From Bactericera cockerelli (taxonomy: Eukaryota > Arthropoda > Insecta > Hemiptera > Triozidae): DNA of 64,000 bases. The notes beneath the pieces are model-generated. The model was not told where the DNA came from. It searched no databases and saw only the letters and a program-made list of their open reading frames with translations. Location: positions 58,680,746-58,744,745 of the forward strand of contig CM044955.1 of assembly GCA_024516035.1 (NCBI GenBank), written 5' to 3'. Shown in pieces: positions 10,111 through 20,615 of this stretch. Positions within the stretch are counted from its first letter, which is position 1. Each line of letters begins with the position of its first letter. The translations under genes were made by a program, and so were the position numbers.

Positions 10111-10647
10111 TTTATCCTTCAAAACTCTCTTTCTATTGCTACAGTATCCTGCACTTCATTATCAAAAGATGTTCCAAAAAATCAGCCAACTCATGAAAAT
10201 CTTCCATGGAAAAAAATAAAGAGCAAAAAGTTAATAAATAACTGAAGAAGATAATTGCAATTTCAAAACCATCAAAATACAATTTGATAACGTATCACAG
10301 ATATTACATAAAAATATTCACAAGTCAGACTGAAATAAATAAATAAATAATGCAAAATCAAATCGACACAATGAAAAACAAAACAAAAGTTTCACAAATC
10401 CTATCTTAGCGCAGGATTTCGGGCACTTAAAAATTTATGAAAGCACTTGTGAAAATGAAAAGTTTTGGCGACCAAAAAACGTCTATTAATACCATTTTAA
10501 GTTGCACAGAGGTATTTTGATAACTGTTCAAAGATTCTTAGCAGTCACTTGTGAAGTTAACGAAAAGTGCGTCTATTAATACGAAAATTCAAAATTTGTG
10601 AAACACAGGACACTTGTGAAGTTGTAAATTTGTCTATTAATTCGGGC

Positions 10648-10743
10648 CTTAGTGTGGGATGTAGACCACTAAAAGACTGAGATCAACAAAGAAGAAGGAA
10701 AGAAAAAACCTACAATAAATTCCTAAATTATAATATTTTAAAA
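10648..10743. repeat. 96-bp direct repeat flanking gypsy element (left)
   Basis: Identical by eye to 15543-15638 and in the same orientation. On its left it joins the end of a Harbinger-like MITE (attaattcgggcc, then TTA); on its right it abuts the LTR. Confidence 0.9.
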
Positions 10744-10942
10744 TTTTATTATGTAGCACGCATTATTACTATTATGTATGCAGGAAAATAAGGAATGTGA
10801 TATTAGAGAAGGGAATATAATTGTAAGTACTTTATTATGAACAAGAATGAAGACTGGGAAAACAGGCAGAAATCTAGATAAACAATTGATGTTGCTAGGG
10901 GCAACATAAATACATAAATTCATAGACATAAAATATACAACA
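10744..10942 (-). repeat. 3' LTR of gypsy element
   Basis: 199 bp matching 15297-15495 with no difference seen. The left boundary ttttattatg is shared with the other LTR, and beyond it the two copies diverge completely. Confidence 0.85.
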
Positions 10943-10954
10943 GTCTCCCCCACT
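10943..10954 (-). other. Polypurine tract
   Basis: On the minus strand AGTGGGGGAGAC directly precedes the 3' LTR, the expected place for plus-strand DNA priming. Confidence 0.75.
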
Positions 10955-11714
10955 AGTGATAGGTCACCACATAGTCACCATAACGGACTGGAAGACGTCT
11001 GTCCCTCTGAGATCTCCTGACTTCTTGAGGAGAATGAACAGGTGGCAATGCTGGTGCTGTTGAAGAGGGTTGACTTTCATGTGATGAGCAACTAGGTTGA
11101 GGATTTGAAAGAATAACATGATCAGGTTTATTCCAGCCTGGAATCTCGAAACTTTGTGATGGTCCAAATGACACTGATTTCTTTTCGACTAATGTAGAAT
11201 GGAGCTGATTGATATGTCGCTTGATTGTTCGACCAGAGTCAAGAGTTACCAAATAATGACGATAACCAAGTTTTCTTTTGATTACACCAAACTGCCATTG
11301 ACTCATCACGCGGACCTGGACTCTCTCTCCCACTGATAGTGAACGGGCAGGTTTCGGAACAATGTTTGAAGACTGTGGATGATACGGGAAAATTGCATCC
11401 ATACGAATTCTCAGCTTTCTGTGTAGGTACAGCTCGGCAGGAGAATTTCCACACGAGAGAGGAGTTGCACGATAGCGTAATAAAATATTTTGAACTTTGA
11501 TGTTGATCGGTAGTTTTTCATTTGAGACTGCTTTGAGACGATGTTTTAGAGTTTGAACATTTCTTTCAGCAAGTCCATTGGTTGCAGGATGTCCTGGCGC
11601 AATAAACTTTTGGAAGATACCATGAGTAGAGCAATAATTATGAAATTCTTCACTCTGAAAAATTGAAGCATTGTCTGATACCATGACTGTAGGATACCCA
11701 TGAACAGAAAAAAA
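10953..11714 (-). pseudogene. gypsy pol, integrase C-terminal part (frame-shifted from main ORF)
   Basis: Continues the integrase after a frame break at a run of seven A (plus strand 11708-11714). Seen: VSDNASIF (second catalytic Asp), then GLAERNVQTLK carrying the Glu of the DDE triad, then a C-terminal GPY/F-like module (QFGVIKRKLG...YLVTLDSGR). It ends about ten bases before the polypurine tract. One extra base in the homopolymer separates it from the upstream frame, so as assembled the integrase is not produced whole. Confidence 0.85.
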
Positions 11715-14700
11715 TATTTTCTAATAAGTTGATAGTACTAGAACTGCTAGGTGCGTTCTTAATAATTTTTACCTCAGCCCATTTGGATTTGGCATCGACA
11801 CATACCAGGAAAAAATGATTTTCGAAAGGACCAGCATAGTCTATGTGCACACGTTCCCAGTTATCTTGAGGAGGATCCCATGGATGAACTGGAACTTTTG
11901 GAGGATTTGAACGGTTCATAGCGCAACTATGACAACTTCTCACCAACCTCTCGATGTCCTTGTCAATATTACACCAGTACACATAGCGTCGGGCCAGCTG
12001 TTTCATTTTGGTAATACCCAAGTGAGTTTCATGTAATTCATTGAGAACTGTAGGGCGTAAGGACTTTGGAATGAGGAGTCTATCTTTACGAAAAATTATT
12101 CCATCAACTAGGGTAAATTCAGATTCGTTTGAAGTATTTTTCAAATCATGTAATATCTGTTGTAATTCAGGATCTTTTTCTGTTTCATTTTTGATAGTTT
12201 GAGCAGTGATGGTTTGACTTGATATTTGAAATAATGTTTCTGCACAAATTTGATTCACTTCATCACCAATGAGTTGATCATTTGAAGCTTTTTGATGTAG
12301 AACAGGAGCACGAGATAAGCAATCTACATTCTGATTATCTTCGCCTCGTTTGAATTTGACAGAATAATTGAAACCTGAGAGGAAAGAAGCATATCTGAGA
12401 AGTCTAGATGAAGTCATTTGTGGTAATGCTTTGTTTGGATGAAAAATTCTAGTTAGTGGTTGATTATCAGTGTACAGTAAGAAATGTCGACCAAAAAGAT
12501 ACTTGTAGAAGTATGTAACGCCAAAAATGATAGCGAGCGCTTCACGATCTAATTGGCTATAATTTTCTTCTGATGCCGTGAGCGATCGGCTAGCGTAAGC
12601 GATAGGCTTTTCTATGTCATTGACAGTGTGACTCAATACTGCAGCTATACCGTGTGGACTGGCGTCCGTAGTAAGTATAACTGGCAAGCTGGGATCGAAT
12701 GGTGTAAGTACTCGGTCACTACATAATTCTGATTTTAATTTTAAGAAAGCGGTTTCACAGTGTGATGACCAAAACCATTTTTGTCCTTTCTTGAGAAGAC
12801 ATCGTAATGGATATGATATGTTTGAAAAATCTGGAATAAATTGAGAGTAATATGTTACAAGACCTAGAAATTGTTTGATTTGTTCTGGATTTGTAGGAGA
12901 CGGCACATCTTGTATAGCGCGTACCTTCATTGGATTCTTGCTAATCTTGTTGAATTGAATCACGTATCCTAGATATTCAATATTTTCTAATAGAAATGAA
13001 CATTTATTTTTATTGATATGTAGATCGTACTGAGTAAGTTTCTGAAGACATGCAACTAGGTTCTGAAGACAAATTTGACGGCTTGGACCATGAATAATAA
13101 TATCATCAAAATAAGCTTCCACGCCTTGAAGTCCTTTGAGAATTTGGCACAGGATTCTATTGAAATCTGATGGAGCTGTCTTGATACCAAAACTTAGACG
13201 ATTCATGCGGTAAGTACCTCTATGAGTTGAAATAGTTTGAATCTTGCTGCTTTCTTCGTCTACTTTTAAATGCAAGTAAGCTTTGTATAAATCTAATTTA
13301 CAAAAATATCGGGAATGTCGAAGACTATGAAGAACATCATCAATGCGCCTGATAGGAAAATTAGCTTGAACTAGTCTTTCATTCACACCACACTTGTAAT
13401 CCACACACAAGCGTACTCCTCCATCTGGTTTAGGAATAACAACCAGTGGCGAACCCCAATCACTTGCAGTAACTTGTGTTATAATTCCATCAGCTTCGAG
13501 CGAGTCTAATTCTTTATCCACTCGTTCCTGAAGAGCATAGGGCACATCTCTTTCTCTTGTAAATATTGGCTTTGCATTTTCTCTTAGCTGGAGTGAAACT
13601 TGAAAATCTGGGACGCAACCAACTTTTTCTTCAAAAATTGGAGCAAATTGTTTTAAAATATTTTCGATAGAATTATCGTGTTGAATGTGTAGAGTTGGAA
13701 AATTATTTTTGTTATTTGAATCAATTTTTCCAAGTTCGATCTCAAGTTCTCTAATCCATTGTCTACCCAATATAGCATCATGACCAGTTGGCACAATATA
13801 TAATTCACCAATAATTTCTTTTCCTCCATAGGCCACTCTGAGATTAATTTTGCCTAGGGGTGTAATTATATTACCTGAGTATGAGCGAAATGATATGGGT
13901 GATTTTTCTAATGGTAATTTTAAATTCAATTTTTGAAAATCATTCTGAGATAGCAATGAGAACTTAGCACCTGAGTCAACTTCGAATCTTTGAATTTTCC
14001 CATTGAGGAAAACATCAATGAGATACTTGTCGGAGTCGGATACTTCAAATAAATCCAAAATTTGGGGTTGAATTATGTCGACTTTACTAAGGCCATATTT
14101 TGTAGAAGATAAATTATTATTATAAATGGGAGAATAATTATCAACCGTCTTTGTTGAATAGTTTGAATTCTTCTTTTGTGACAGCATTGTAGAGAGACAT
14201 ACCTTTGCAACGTGTCCTTGCTTATGGCAAGAATTACACTTGAGTCGGGCTCTATCCGTCCTGCATGACGATACCTTGTGATTATTTCTTCCACACCGGA
14301 GACAGCAGTTTTCTATACCAAGGGCTTTGAAGTTGACATTACGGGGATTCGAACTGTGACTGTGATGTGTAAGTGACGTACGACTGGAACTTGAAGAATA
14401 ACTGGATCTGGGCTTTCTTGTACGTGATCTACTCCTGTTGGAAATTGTATTTATATCATGAGCATTTGAACTAGCATAAGTAGTGTTGTTAGAATTCGAA
14501 TTAGTAGATTTTAATTCTCGGTTGTGTATCTTGGACGCTTCAAGAGCTGTTGCTTTGAGTACAACATCTTCAAAAGATAAATTATCAGTCTGGAGAATCT
14601 GTTCTCGCACCCAATCGTCTCTAAGACCTCTTATAAATTGAGCACGTAGAAAAATACCAGAAATGGAGTTAGATTTGTTACATTCACATTTAACATTGAA

Positions 14701-15165
14701 TTCACAATCTGCAATGTCTCTTTGTAATGACGAAACGAAGTCAGCAATGTTCTGACTTTCTTTCTGAAATATATTCAGGAAATAGTGTTGAGAAACAACT
14801 ATGTTTTTCTTAGGAATCAGTAGTTTCTTTAAACAAGATAAGAGCTCATCAAATGTTAAATTTTTTACTGGTTTCTCTGGGCCTAAGAATGCTACTAGGT
14901 TATTGTAGTGTTCTGAACCTATTGACACACAGAGTAGTTGAGCGATCTTGTCTTTTTCTGTGACATTTTTCATTCGACAGTAATTTTCAAAACGTTCAAT
15001 GTAGTTTAAAAATTTCTCCTTCTCTGTATCATAATTTTCAAACGGAGCAATACTTGAAAAATTAGACTGTGAACTGGGCTTGAACTGCGAAACTAGTTGA
15101 TTGATAAAAGCTGTTTGCTGATCTTGAAAAGATTTTAAAATTTGTTTGAGTTGATCTGCATCCAT
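11650..15165 (-). CDS. gypsy gag-pol polyprotein (Gag, protease, RT, RNase H, integrase start)
   Basis: 1171 codons from ATG at 15165. Order: Gag; two CX2CX4HX4C zinc knuckles (CCLRCGRNNHKVSSC and CNSCHKQGHVAKVC); aspartic protease with DSGA; reverse transcriptase with LCVDYK and YFDD; RNase H with TTDASPHG; integrase HHCC (HETHLG...CHSC) and the first catalytic Asp (HIDYAGPF). Gag and Pol share one frame with no frameshift signal needed. The last residues after about 11714 are out of frame because of the homopolymer break; the true integrase continues in the next frame. Confidence 0.92.
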   Translation of the reverse strand: MDADQLKQILKSFQDQQTAFINQLVSQFKPSSQSNFSSIAPFENYDTEKEKFLNYIERFENYCRMKNVTEKDKIAQLLCVSIGSEHYNNLVAFLGPEKPVKNLTFDELLSCLKKLLIPKKNIVVSQHYFLNIFQKESQNIADFVSSLQRDIADCEFNVKCECNKSNSISGIFLRAQFIRGLRDDWVREQILQTDNLSFEDVVLKATALEASKIHNRELKSTNSNSNNTTYASSNAHDINTISNRSRSRTRKPRSSYSSSSSRTSLTHHSHSSNPRNVNFKALGIENCCLRCGRNNHKVSSCRTDRARLKCNSCHKQGHVAKVCLSTMLSQKKNSNYSTKTVDNYSPIYNNNLSSTKYGLSKVDIIQPQILDLFEVSDSDKYLIDVFLNGKIQRFEVDSGAKFSLLSQNDFQKLNLKLPLEKSPISFRSYSGNIITPLGKINLRVAYGGKEIIGELYIVPTGHDAILGRQWIRELEIELGKIDSNNKNNFPTLHIQHDNSIENILKQFAPIFEEKVGCVPDFQVSLQLRENAKPIFTRERDVPYALQERVDKELDSLEADGIITQVTASDWGSPLVVIPKPDGGVRLCVDYKCGVNERLVQANFPIRRIDDVLHSLRHSRYFCKLDLYKAYLHLKVDEESSKIQTISTHRGTYRMNRLSFGIKTAPSDFNRILCQILKGLQGVEAYFDDIIIHGPSRQICLQNLVACLQKLTQYDLHINKNKCSFLLENIEYLGYVIQFNKISKNPMKVRAIQDVPSPTNPEQIKQFLGLVTYYSQFIPDFSNISYPLRCLLKKGQKWFWSSHCETAFLKLKSELCSDRVLTPFDPSLPVILTTDASPHGIAAVLSHTVNDIEKPIAYASRSLTASEENYSQLDREALAIIFGVTYFYKYLFGRHFLLYTDNQPLTRIFHPNKALPQMTSSRLLRYASFLSGFNYSVKFKRGEDNQNVDCLSRAPVLHQKASNDQLIGDEVNQICAETLFQISSQTITAQTIKNETEKDPELQQILHDLKNTSNESEFTLVDGIIFRKDRLLIPKSLRPTVLNELHETHLGITKMKQLARRYVYWCNIDKDIERLVRSCHSCAMNRSNPPKVPVHPWDPPQDNWERVHIDYAGPFENHFFLVCVDAKSKWAEVKIIKNAPSSSSTINLLENIFFCSWVSYSHGIRQCFNFSE

Positions 15166-15272
15166 TTTGAAATTTGAATTTGAAAATCTTGAACTTGAAA
15201 TTTGAAGTTGAATTGAAAATATTTAGTACTTATCTGGAAATTGATACATCTGCATACACAAAATCTTCTTCA

Positions 15273-15282
15273 CTCGTCGCCA
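15273..15282 (-). other. Candidate primer binding site of gypsy element
   Basis: TGGCGACGAG on the minus strand, 14 bases inside the shared LTR boundary. The TGG start is as expected for a tRNA 3' end, but the offset from the LTR makes the exact LTR end uncertain. Confidence 0.45.
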
Positions 15283-15296
15283 AACTATTGTGTAAC

Positions 15297-15495
15297 TTTT
15301 ATTATGTAGCACGCATTATTACTATTATGTATGCAGGAAAATAAGGAATGTGATATTAGAGAAGGGAATATAATTGTAAGTACTTTATTATGAACAAGAA
15401 TGAAGACTGGGAAAACAGGCAGAAATCTAGATAAACAATTGATGTTGCTAGGGGCAACATAAATACATAAATTCATAGACATAAAATATACAACA
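15297..15495 (-). repeat. 5' LTR of gypsy element
   Basis: 199 bp identical by eye to 10744-10942. It may extend to 15291 (ending GTTACA on minus), in which case the other LTR lost its last few bases. Confidence 0.85.
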
Positions 15496-15542
15496 CTTTT
15501 AGGGTTTAATACCCACGATACAAGGGTCTCAACTTTGTGACT
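15496..15542. repeat. SINE-6 tail piece between LTR and 96-bp repeat
   Basis: Matches 3033-3073 (gggtttaatacccacgatac and following bases). Here it runs straight into the 96-bp repeat with no MITE, giving an empty site for the MITE seen at 3074. Confidence 0.75.
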
Positions 15543-15638
15543 CTTAGTGTGGGATGTAGACCACTAAAAGACTGAGATCAACAAAGAAGAAGGAAAGAAA
15601 AAACCTACAATAAATTCCTAAATTATAATATTTTAAAA
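15543..15638. repeat. 96-bp direct repeat flanking gypsy element (right)
   Basis: Identical by eye to 10648-10743. Separated from the LTR by the 47-bp SINE tail piece, unlike the left copy, which touches the LTR. Confidence 0.9.
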
Positions 15639-16204
15639 ATGTAAAAATGGCTATGAAATAAATAAAAAATATTACATAAGTAAAGTACCCATGACAGAAC
15701 CAACGTTTCAGAGACCAATGGGTACTATTCTCAAGTCCCTATCTCTGGACGAGATATCTAACCTGTAAAAATGTTCAGCAAAGTTAATGATGATTTTTAT
15801 CTAATTTAACTAGACAATAACAATATTATAAATGAAAAAAAAAACCTTCATTTGCACAGCATCGGGTTGACTATGTATACTGAAGGCATTTCCCCTTTGA
15901 ATGTCTAGGGAAGAAACCTGTCTCAAGGAGTTTGGTCTCCCGATTTTGGACACGCCAGCTTGTTTATATTACAGCCCTGATTTTACTTCCCAGAAATTTC
16001 TAATACTAGAAATCGGAGGTATTATTGTGTTCTATTTTGTAAAAACAATTAATATTTTTTTGCTCCAATTTGAATTTTTTTCATATTTCAGGACGTTTCA
16101 CAACCTTCCGTTTTTATTTTCCTTGAATTAATTAATTATTTTAATTTAATTTAATTTTTTAATTTTTTTTTTAATCAGGTGCTATACTTTTATTTAATTT
16201 AATA

Positions 16205-16410
16205 CTTAGTCTGGCTGGGGGACTATAAACAGGGAGCAGACCAGCTGTCTGGCTGGGGGACTATAAACAGGGAGTAGACCAGCAATGGCTTGGTTCTGGG
16301 GGCCCTTGTCAATTATTAGCCTCCTTGTAAAGACAGTGGTAGAAGTGCTGAGTCATTCCTCCACTGTCTGGCTACCATCGTTCACGATGACGCCACCCTA
16401 TGATGATGAA
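16205..16410 (+). repeat. Repeat related to 41755-41962 (inverted)
   Basis: Carries a tandem short unit (ctggctgggggactataaac) twice, followed by about 140 bp that is nearly the reverse complement of the repeat next to aquaporin exon 4. Confidence 0.75.
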
Positions 16411-16559
16411 ATTTAAAATTTTATTTAATTTAATTTAAAAAATTAATAAATAAATTTAATAAAATATACTTTAATTACTTGATTTCTCCTGAGATTTTTC
16501 TTGTCTACTTCGTGCATGAAAACTCACCATGCTCGTATCGTATTGCCCCCCCCCCCCAG

Positions 16560-16743
16560 ATGATGGCGGACCTCAAGGGCTCGGACGCCGCCGCCGGCAC
16601 CTGGCTCCTCCCCTCCCCCTCCTCCTCACCCGCCGCGGCTCCCTGGGCTCCCGCAAGTCCTCCCTCTGCTCCATCAGCTCCCTCACCAGCTCTTCCAGCG
16701 GCTCCAGCCCGAGCCCCGCCCACTGGGCCGCCCCCTGCACCAG
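16560..16743 (+). CDS. mim: MTSS1/mim exon 3, Ser-rich region, with frame conflict
   Basis: After a C-run acceptor (16558-16559) the phase-0 reading gives MMADLKGSD, matching MTSS1 VILDLKGSD immediately after SSSEQ. Further on, the conserved stretch GSLGSRKSSLCSISSLTS (MTSS1 MSRKSSVCSSLNSVNS) is in a different frame. The exon is 184 nt, one more than a multiple of three, and the best donor CAG|GTCAGT leaves a phase that does not match exon 4. All other junctions match. Either one or two bases are missing or extra in this C-rich exon, or a weak donor at 16750 is used with a single indel. A base-calling or assembly error is as likely as a real mutation. Confidence 0.8.
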
Positions 16744-16920
16744 GTCAGTGACCCCCCGCCCCCTCCCCCCGCCTCTTCTTCTACTGCTTTGGAAGTCCGA
16801 TTTTTTTTTTTTTTTTTTTTTTTTTCTCTCATTTTTACAGTATCGTTATTTTAATTTTTTATTGCCTGATTCTGATTTCTGAAATAGAAAGTTTCTGAGA
16901 TAGAAACCCGATGTTCGGTA

Positions 16921-17138
16921 GTGCACTGGTAGCCAAGTGGTTAACGCGCTAGTCTGGTAATCCAGGTAGTGTAGGGATCCGTTGGTTCGAATCCCACCCA
17001 GTGCACGAATTTTTCCTCATTAATTTGAGTTTGTGACCACATAATAATAAGACTCTGAGGGTTAGGTGGTAGAAAATGCTTTGAGCATTCACCTCGCCTG
17101 GTAGTTACCTTCCACTAAAGAGTGTTATTATTATGTTC
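16921..17138 (+). mobile_element. SINE-1, full length
   Basis: tRNA-like head with agccaagtggttaacgcg (box A region) and ggttcgaatcccaccc (box B), then the family body (ttaggtggtagaaaatgc) and a TTA-repeat end. The best-preserved SINE-1 copy here; not a standalone tRNA gene. Confidence 0.85.
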
Positions 17139-17509
17139 GCACTAGTTGTTTTATGGTCAGTGACTGTTTTGAGCGCTCGGTTTTTTTTATTTATCATTAT
17201 TATCATCTCTTTTTTTTACTATCTGATTTTAATTACAGTAATATAAAGTAGTGTAATGTTCACACCAGTTTATTATTTATTTATTTTTAACTTTAATCGC
17301 AAACAAGTTGCCTTTTTATTTACAATATTTGGACATACGTACATATTACACAAAATAAACAATAGCAGCTGAGTAGGGGTATAAAAACAATAGAAACTTA
17401 TTTTTGGGGGAGTTCACTTTTTTTATTATCTTTTTTTTTTTTTTTTTTTCTTTCTTTCTACTATCTGACTTTTATTTCAGTAAAAGTTATGATGTCACAA
17501 CAGTTTTTT

Positions 17510-17890
17510 TTAAACATCGTTTTCAATTCCCTGGTCTTATCAAGACGGGGGTTTTACCCTCCCTGTTCGCCGAAAAATTCACAAATTATCTAGTCAAATC
17601 AACCTCACCTAACCTGAGTGAGGCCGGAAATAGCCACCATCACGAGGGTTCGAATTTGAATGGTCACCCACATGCAAGTCCTAGCCTCGCTGGACTTTGC
17701 TTAACTTCAGTGACGAAATGAAAACTGGTGTCTTTGACGTGCCATCAACCCTGGCTGAGTGCCGCATTGTATAGTAGGATTACACCAAAAAGTCTGCCCC
17801 AACCGGGAGTGGAACTCGGGAACTCTGGACTACGGGCAGTATTCACAATCATTACGCCCCGGAGGCAGGACAGCGCACTATGATCCGCTT
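17510..17890 (-). mobile_element. SINE-6, long copy
   Basis: The tRNA-like head is at the right (plus: ggaactcgggaactctgg, then cattacgccccgg), with the SINE-6 body and the inverse tail at the left. The plus-oriented counterpart is at 27590. Confidence 0.75.
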
Positions 17891-18442
17891 ACATAATATA
17901 TGTTGTAATCCTACTTTTTATTTCGGTCCTAAGGATCGATCCATTTATCATGTTTTTCCGAACGAAATTTTGCGATCCTAAAGGCAGTTTTGTCCCTACA
18001 ATCCTTAGATTGAAAAATGTGTTAAAAATGTCTGACAAAGTCTTTTTATTATATATGACGTATGTTTTGAATTTTACAAGTATTTCCCAAACAAAAAAAT
18101 ATTTTTTGTGACTTGAAGATAATAATAATCAGGGACGTGAATATTATTTTATTATGTTAAAAATAATAATCATATTTATTTTTAGATTTTCTCTAAATTG
18201 GGTCCCGCTTCCACTGAAAAAGTATTCTTGATCCTTTTTCGTTGTTCAATATATTTTTTTAATTTTTGTTCTATATTTTTACATTTTTGTTCGATGACTT
18301 TTTTCTCGAAACTTTTTTATTCTATTTTCAGTAGATTTCTTTTTTTGCATTCTATTTATTTTAAGTTCAGTTTCTTTCCTTGTGTAGTTGCGTTTTGTTT
18401 TCATTGTCGTGTGTGTGTTTGGCCTTGCCTTCTCTGATTCAG

Positions 18443-18550
18443 CGGACTCCTCTGCACGGCACGTTACGACTAAGTAGTGTCTCGTCCCAAGACTCGGGGT
18501 TCACGTCGCAATCGGATTTCGGATATTTCACGAGTCGGTTCCACGCCAAG
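18443..18550 (+). CDS. mim: MTSS1/mim exon 4
   Basis: Encodes RTPLHGTLRLSSVSSQDSGF then TSQSDFGY, matching the MTSS1 signature VRLSSVSSHDSGFISQD. Acceptor gattcag|CGG and donor AAG|GTACGT are clear; phase 0 at both ends. The segment lies in the serine-rich linker between the IMD and the proline-rich region. Only the incoming phase from exon 3 is problematic. Confidence 0.92.
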
Positions 18551-18689
18551 GTACGTACGGTGACGGCCATGCCTCTGTGGTCCGTTCAAGTCACGGTGAT
18601 AACAATAATAATATTAACACTCTTTAAAATAGTTCCGATTTCTAATATTAGAAATTTCTCGGAAGTAAAAGAGAGAGGAACAGTTTTAA

Positions 18690-18960
18690 TAATAATAACA
18701 CTCTTTCGTGAAAGGTAACCACCAGGTAACTCTTTCGTTAATGCTCAAAGCTTTTTCCACGACGTAACCCTCAGAGTCTTTCTACCACCTAACCCTCAGA
18801 TAGTCTGCAGTTATTTCTCGGAAGTAAAAGAGAGAGGAACAGTTTTAATAATAATAACACTCTTTCGTGGAAGGTAACCACCAGGCGAGGTGAATTCTCA
18901 AAGCATTTTCTACCACCTAACCCTCAGAGTCTTTCTACCACCTAACCTTCAGAGTGTAAA
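18690..18960 (-). repeat. Duplicated SINE-1 body fragments
   Basis: Two head-to-tail copies of a block containing cggaagtaaaagagagagga plus an inverted SINE-1 body (aacactctttcgtg...ccctcagag). The first lacks part of the body. No tRNA head. Confidence 0.65.
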
Positions 18961-19026
18961 CCCTCAGATAGTCTGCAGTTAAAAAAATACAGAATGAGGA
19001 ACTCAGAAAACGGGTTATAATAAAAG

Positions 19027-19166
19027 AAATAGTTTAGTCCCATTATTCCAGCAGTAAGCCCAAAACGTATATTAGGTCAAAATCCCAAATGGGAGGATAA
19101 CTTGTCATGTCTCGGCTGGGTTTCGAACTCGCGACCTCTGGAATACCAGACGCCTTGACCACTGAT
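19027..19166 (-). repeat. SINE-2 copy
   Basis: Inverse orientation: cccattattccagcagtaag, then gaggataacttgtcatgtc and gggtttcgaac, matching the 51472 copy. Confidence 0.7.
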
Positions 19167-19418
19167 AGTGAAATTCGAAATTTAAACCTTGTTTATTAGA
19201 GCTACCTCTACTTCAAAATAGATTAAATTCAAAATTAGGTCGTCACTGTGCACTGGTAGTCAATGATCAGTAATCGTGCTGGGGGTGCTACTCTTTGTAT
19301 ATTGTATGTACAGTATTAATATATGTCAGTCTATTTATCCCTAATCTAGTTCTTGTGCAAATATTCATGATTATTTATTACACAGTCAAACCTAGATACA
19401 AGAGAAAATAAATTTTCT

Positions 19419-19612
19419 AGTCAAGTGGTTAACGCGCTAGTCTGGTAATCCTCGGGATCCGTTGGTTCGAATCCCACTCAGTGCATAAATTTTTCCTCGT
19501 TAATTTGAGATTGTGATCACATAATAATAAGACTGTGAGGGTTAGGTGGTAGAAAATGCTTTGAGCATTAACCTCGCCTGGTTTTTACCTTCCACTAAAA
19601 AGTGTTATTTTT
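19419..19612 (+). mobile_element. SINE-1 copy
   Basis: Head tcaagtggttaacgcgctag and box B ggttcgaatccc, with a full body. The 5' few bases are truncated. Confidence 0.8.
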
Positions 19613-20472
19613 ATAGGTGGCTCATTTATTTATTTATTTACACTTTTTTTTTTTTGCAAAACAATCATCAACAAAAAATTAATAACAATAAATTTAAAAA
19701 AATTCAATATTAATGTTTAAAATACAATTTGATTTGTAATCCGGGGCGAAGTTAATGTCTTATGCATTCTCTGCCACTTAACCCCGAGGACATTTGCTCA
19801 TTTGGGGAGGACGTTGCTATCACATTGACTTGAACCCACTATAACTAACCAGGATGGTGCTATCATAGAGTTAACAATCGAATATCTTACAGGATTACAG
19901 AATGGTGATGGTTGAAGGACATAACTGTTTGTTGGGGTGTTTGAGTTTCTAATACGCACTTGAATTTACGTTTGAATATTATTATTATTTTGGTCATTAT
20001 TTCATTTCCGTGTCCATGATGTTAAGTTGATGGATGGATTGATGGGGTATAACTCCTGCGGACGCCTAAAAGCAATTTTCTGGGCTACTTCCATGTTCTG
20101 TGTGTGGTGTTCATGTAAATAAATTTCACTTGTAAAAACATTCTTAAAATTTAGGCAAATTAGGAACTTTCAATTTTGATTGGTGGTGGTTTATCAATTA
20201 TTTTCCAATGTGTAACTAACAACTAGTAAAAGAGGTAAGAATAAATTTGCATGCACATTATTCATGTTTGCTCATTAGATGTATCAAGTAATTAAAAATG
20301 TGAAAAAATTAACAAATAGCATTTGTTTGACATCTTGTTTGATAATTGTAAAAAAGCATTTGAGTTTTTTTTTCATAGAGGTTTCTAAACACTTTTTCAT
20401 AGAGGTATTGTCAAAAAATGTGAGTCTCTTACAGTATTGCAATTTTTGAGAACTATTTTGGTTAATTGAAGG

Positions 20473-20615
20473 ATCGCACGATTAGCTCAGTGGTAACGTA
20501 CTCGCTTCCTATGCCGTGTTCGAATCCCAGAGCTGACAAAAAATTGTTTTCAAAATTTGGTTACAGTTTTTATGTAAAGTCTTCCGGTGCGCTCGTGTTG
20601 ACCAAGTATTATGTC
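20473..20615 (+). repeat. SINE-3, partial
   Basis: Head gcacgattagctcagtggta and a degenerate box B (gtgttcgaatccc), followed by part of the body, then truncated. Confidence 0.7.

Larger units (their letters stand above)
10744..15495 (-). mobile_element. Ty3/gypsy LTR retrotransposon
   Basis: 4.75 kb, antisense to mim. Two 199-bp terminal repeats, identical by eye (10744-10942 and 15297-15495), flank a gag-pol region. On minus the LTR core begins TGTTGT. A purine-rich tract lies beside the 3' LTR (10943-10954) and a TGGCGACGAG primer-site candidate lies inside the 5' LTR (15273-15282). Near-identity of the LTRs implies a recent insertion. No clean 4-5 bp target duplication is visible; instead the element is flanked by 96-bp repeats. 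Confidence 0.9.
2774..16559. other. mim intron 2, about 13.8 kb, repeat-filled
   Basis: Holds, in order, a SINE-6 type body, Harbinger-like MITE pieces, a LINE (4110-7358), AT-rich DNA (7380-8780), a diverged SINE-3, a GC-rich 21-bp minisatellite (10022-10110), a Ty3/gypsy element flanked by 96-bp repeats (10648-15638), and an inverted partner of a repeat at 41755-41962 (16205-16410). No mim exon was found between 2773 and 16560; the phases of exons 2 and 3 are directly compatible. Confidence 0.7.
16744..18442. other. mim intron 3
   Basis: Holds T runs (about 16800-16825 and 17430-17450), a full SINE-1 (16921-17138), an inverted SINE-6 (17510-17890) and otherwise AT-rich unique-looking sequence from 17900 to 18440. 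A small additional mim exon here cannot be excluded given the exon 3 phase problem. Confidence 0.6.

Noticed and set aside
16479..16751. Pro/Ala-rich ORFs on both strands over mim exon 3
   Set aside because: GC-rich sequence keeps all frames open; only the spliced mim frames show conserved blocks.
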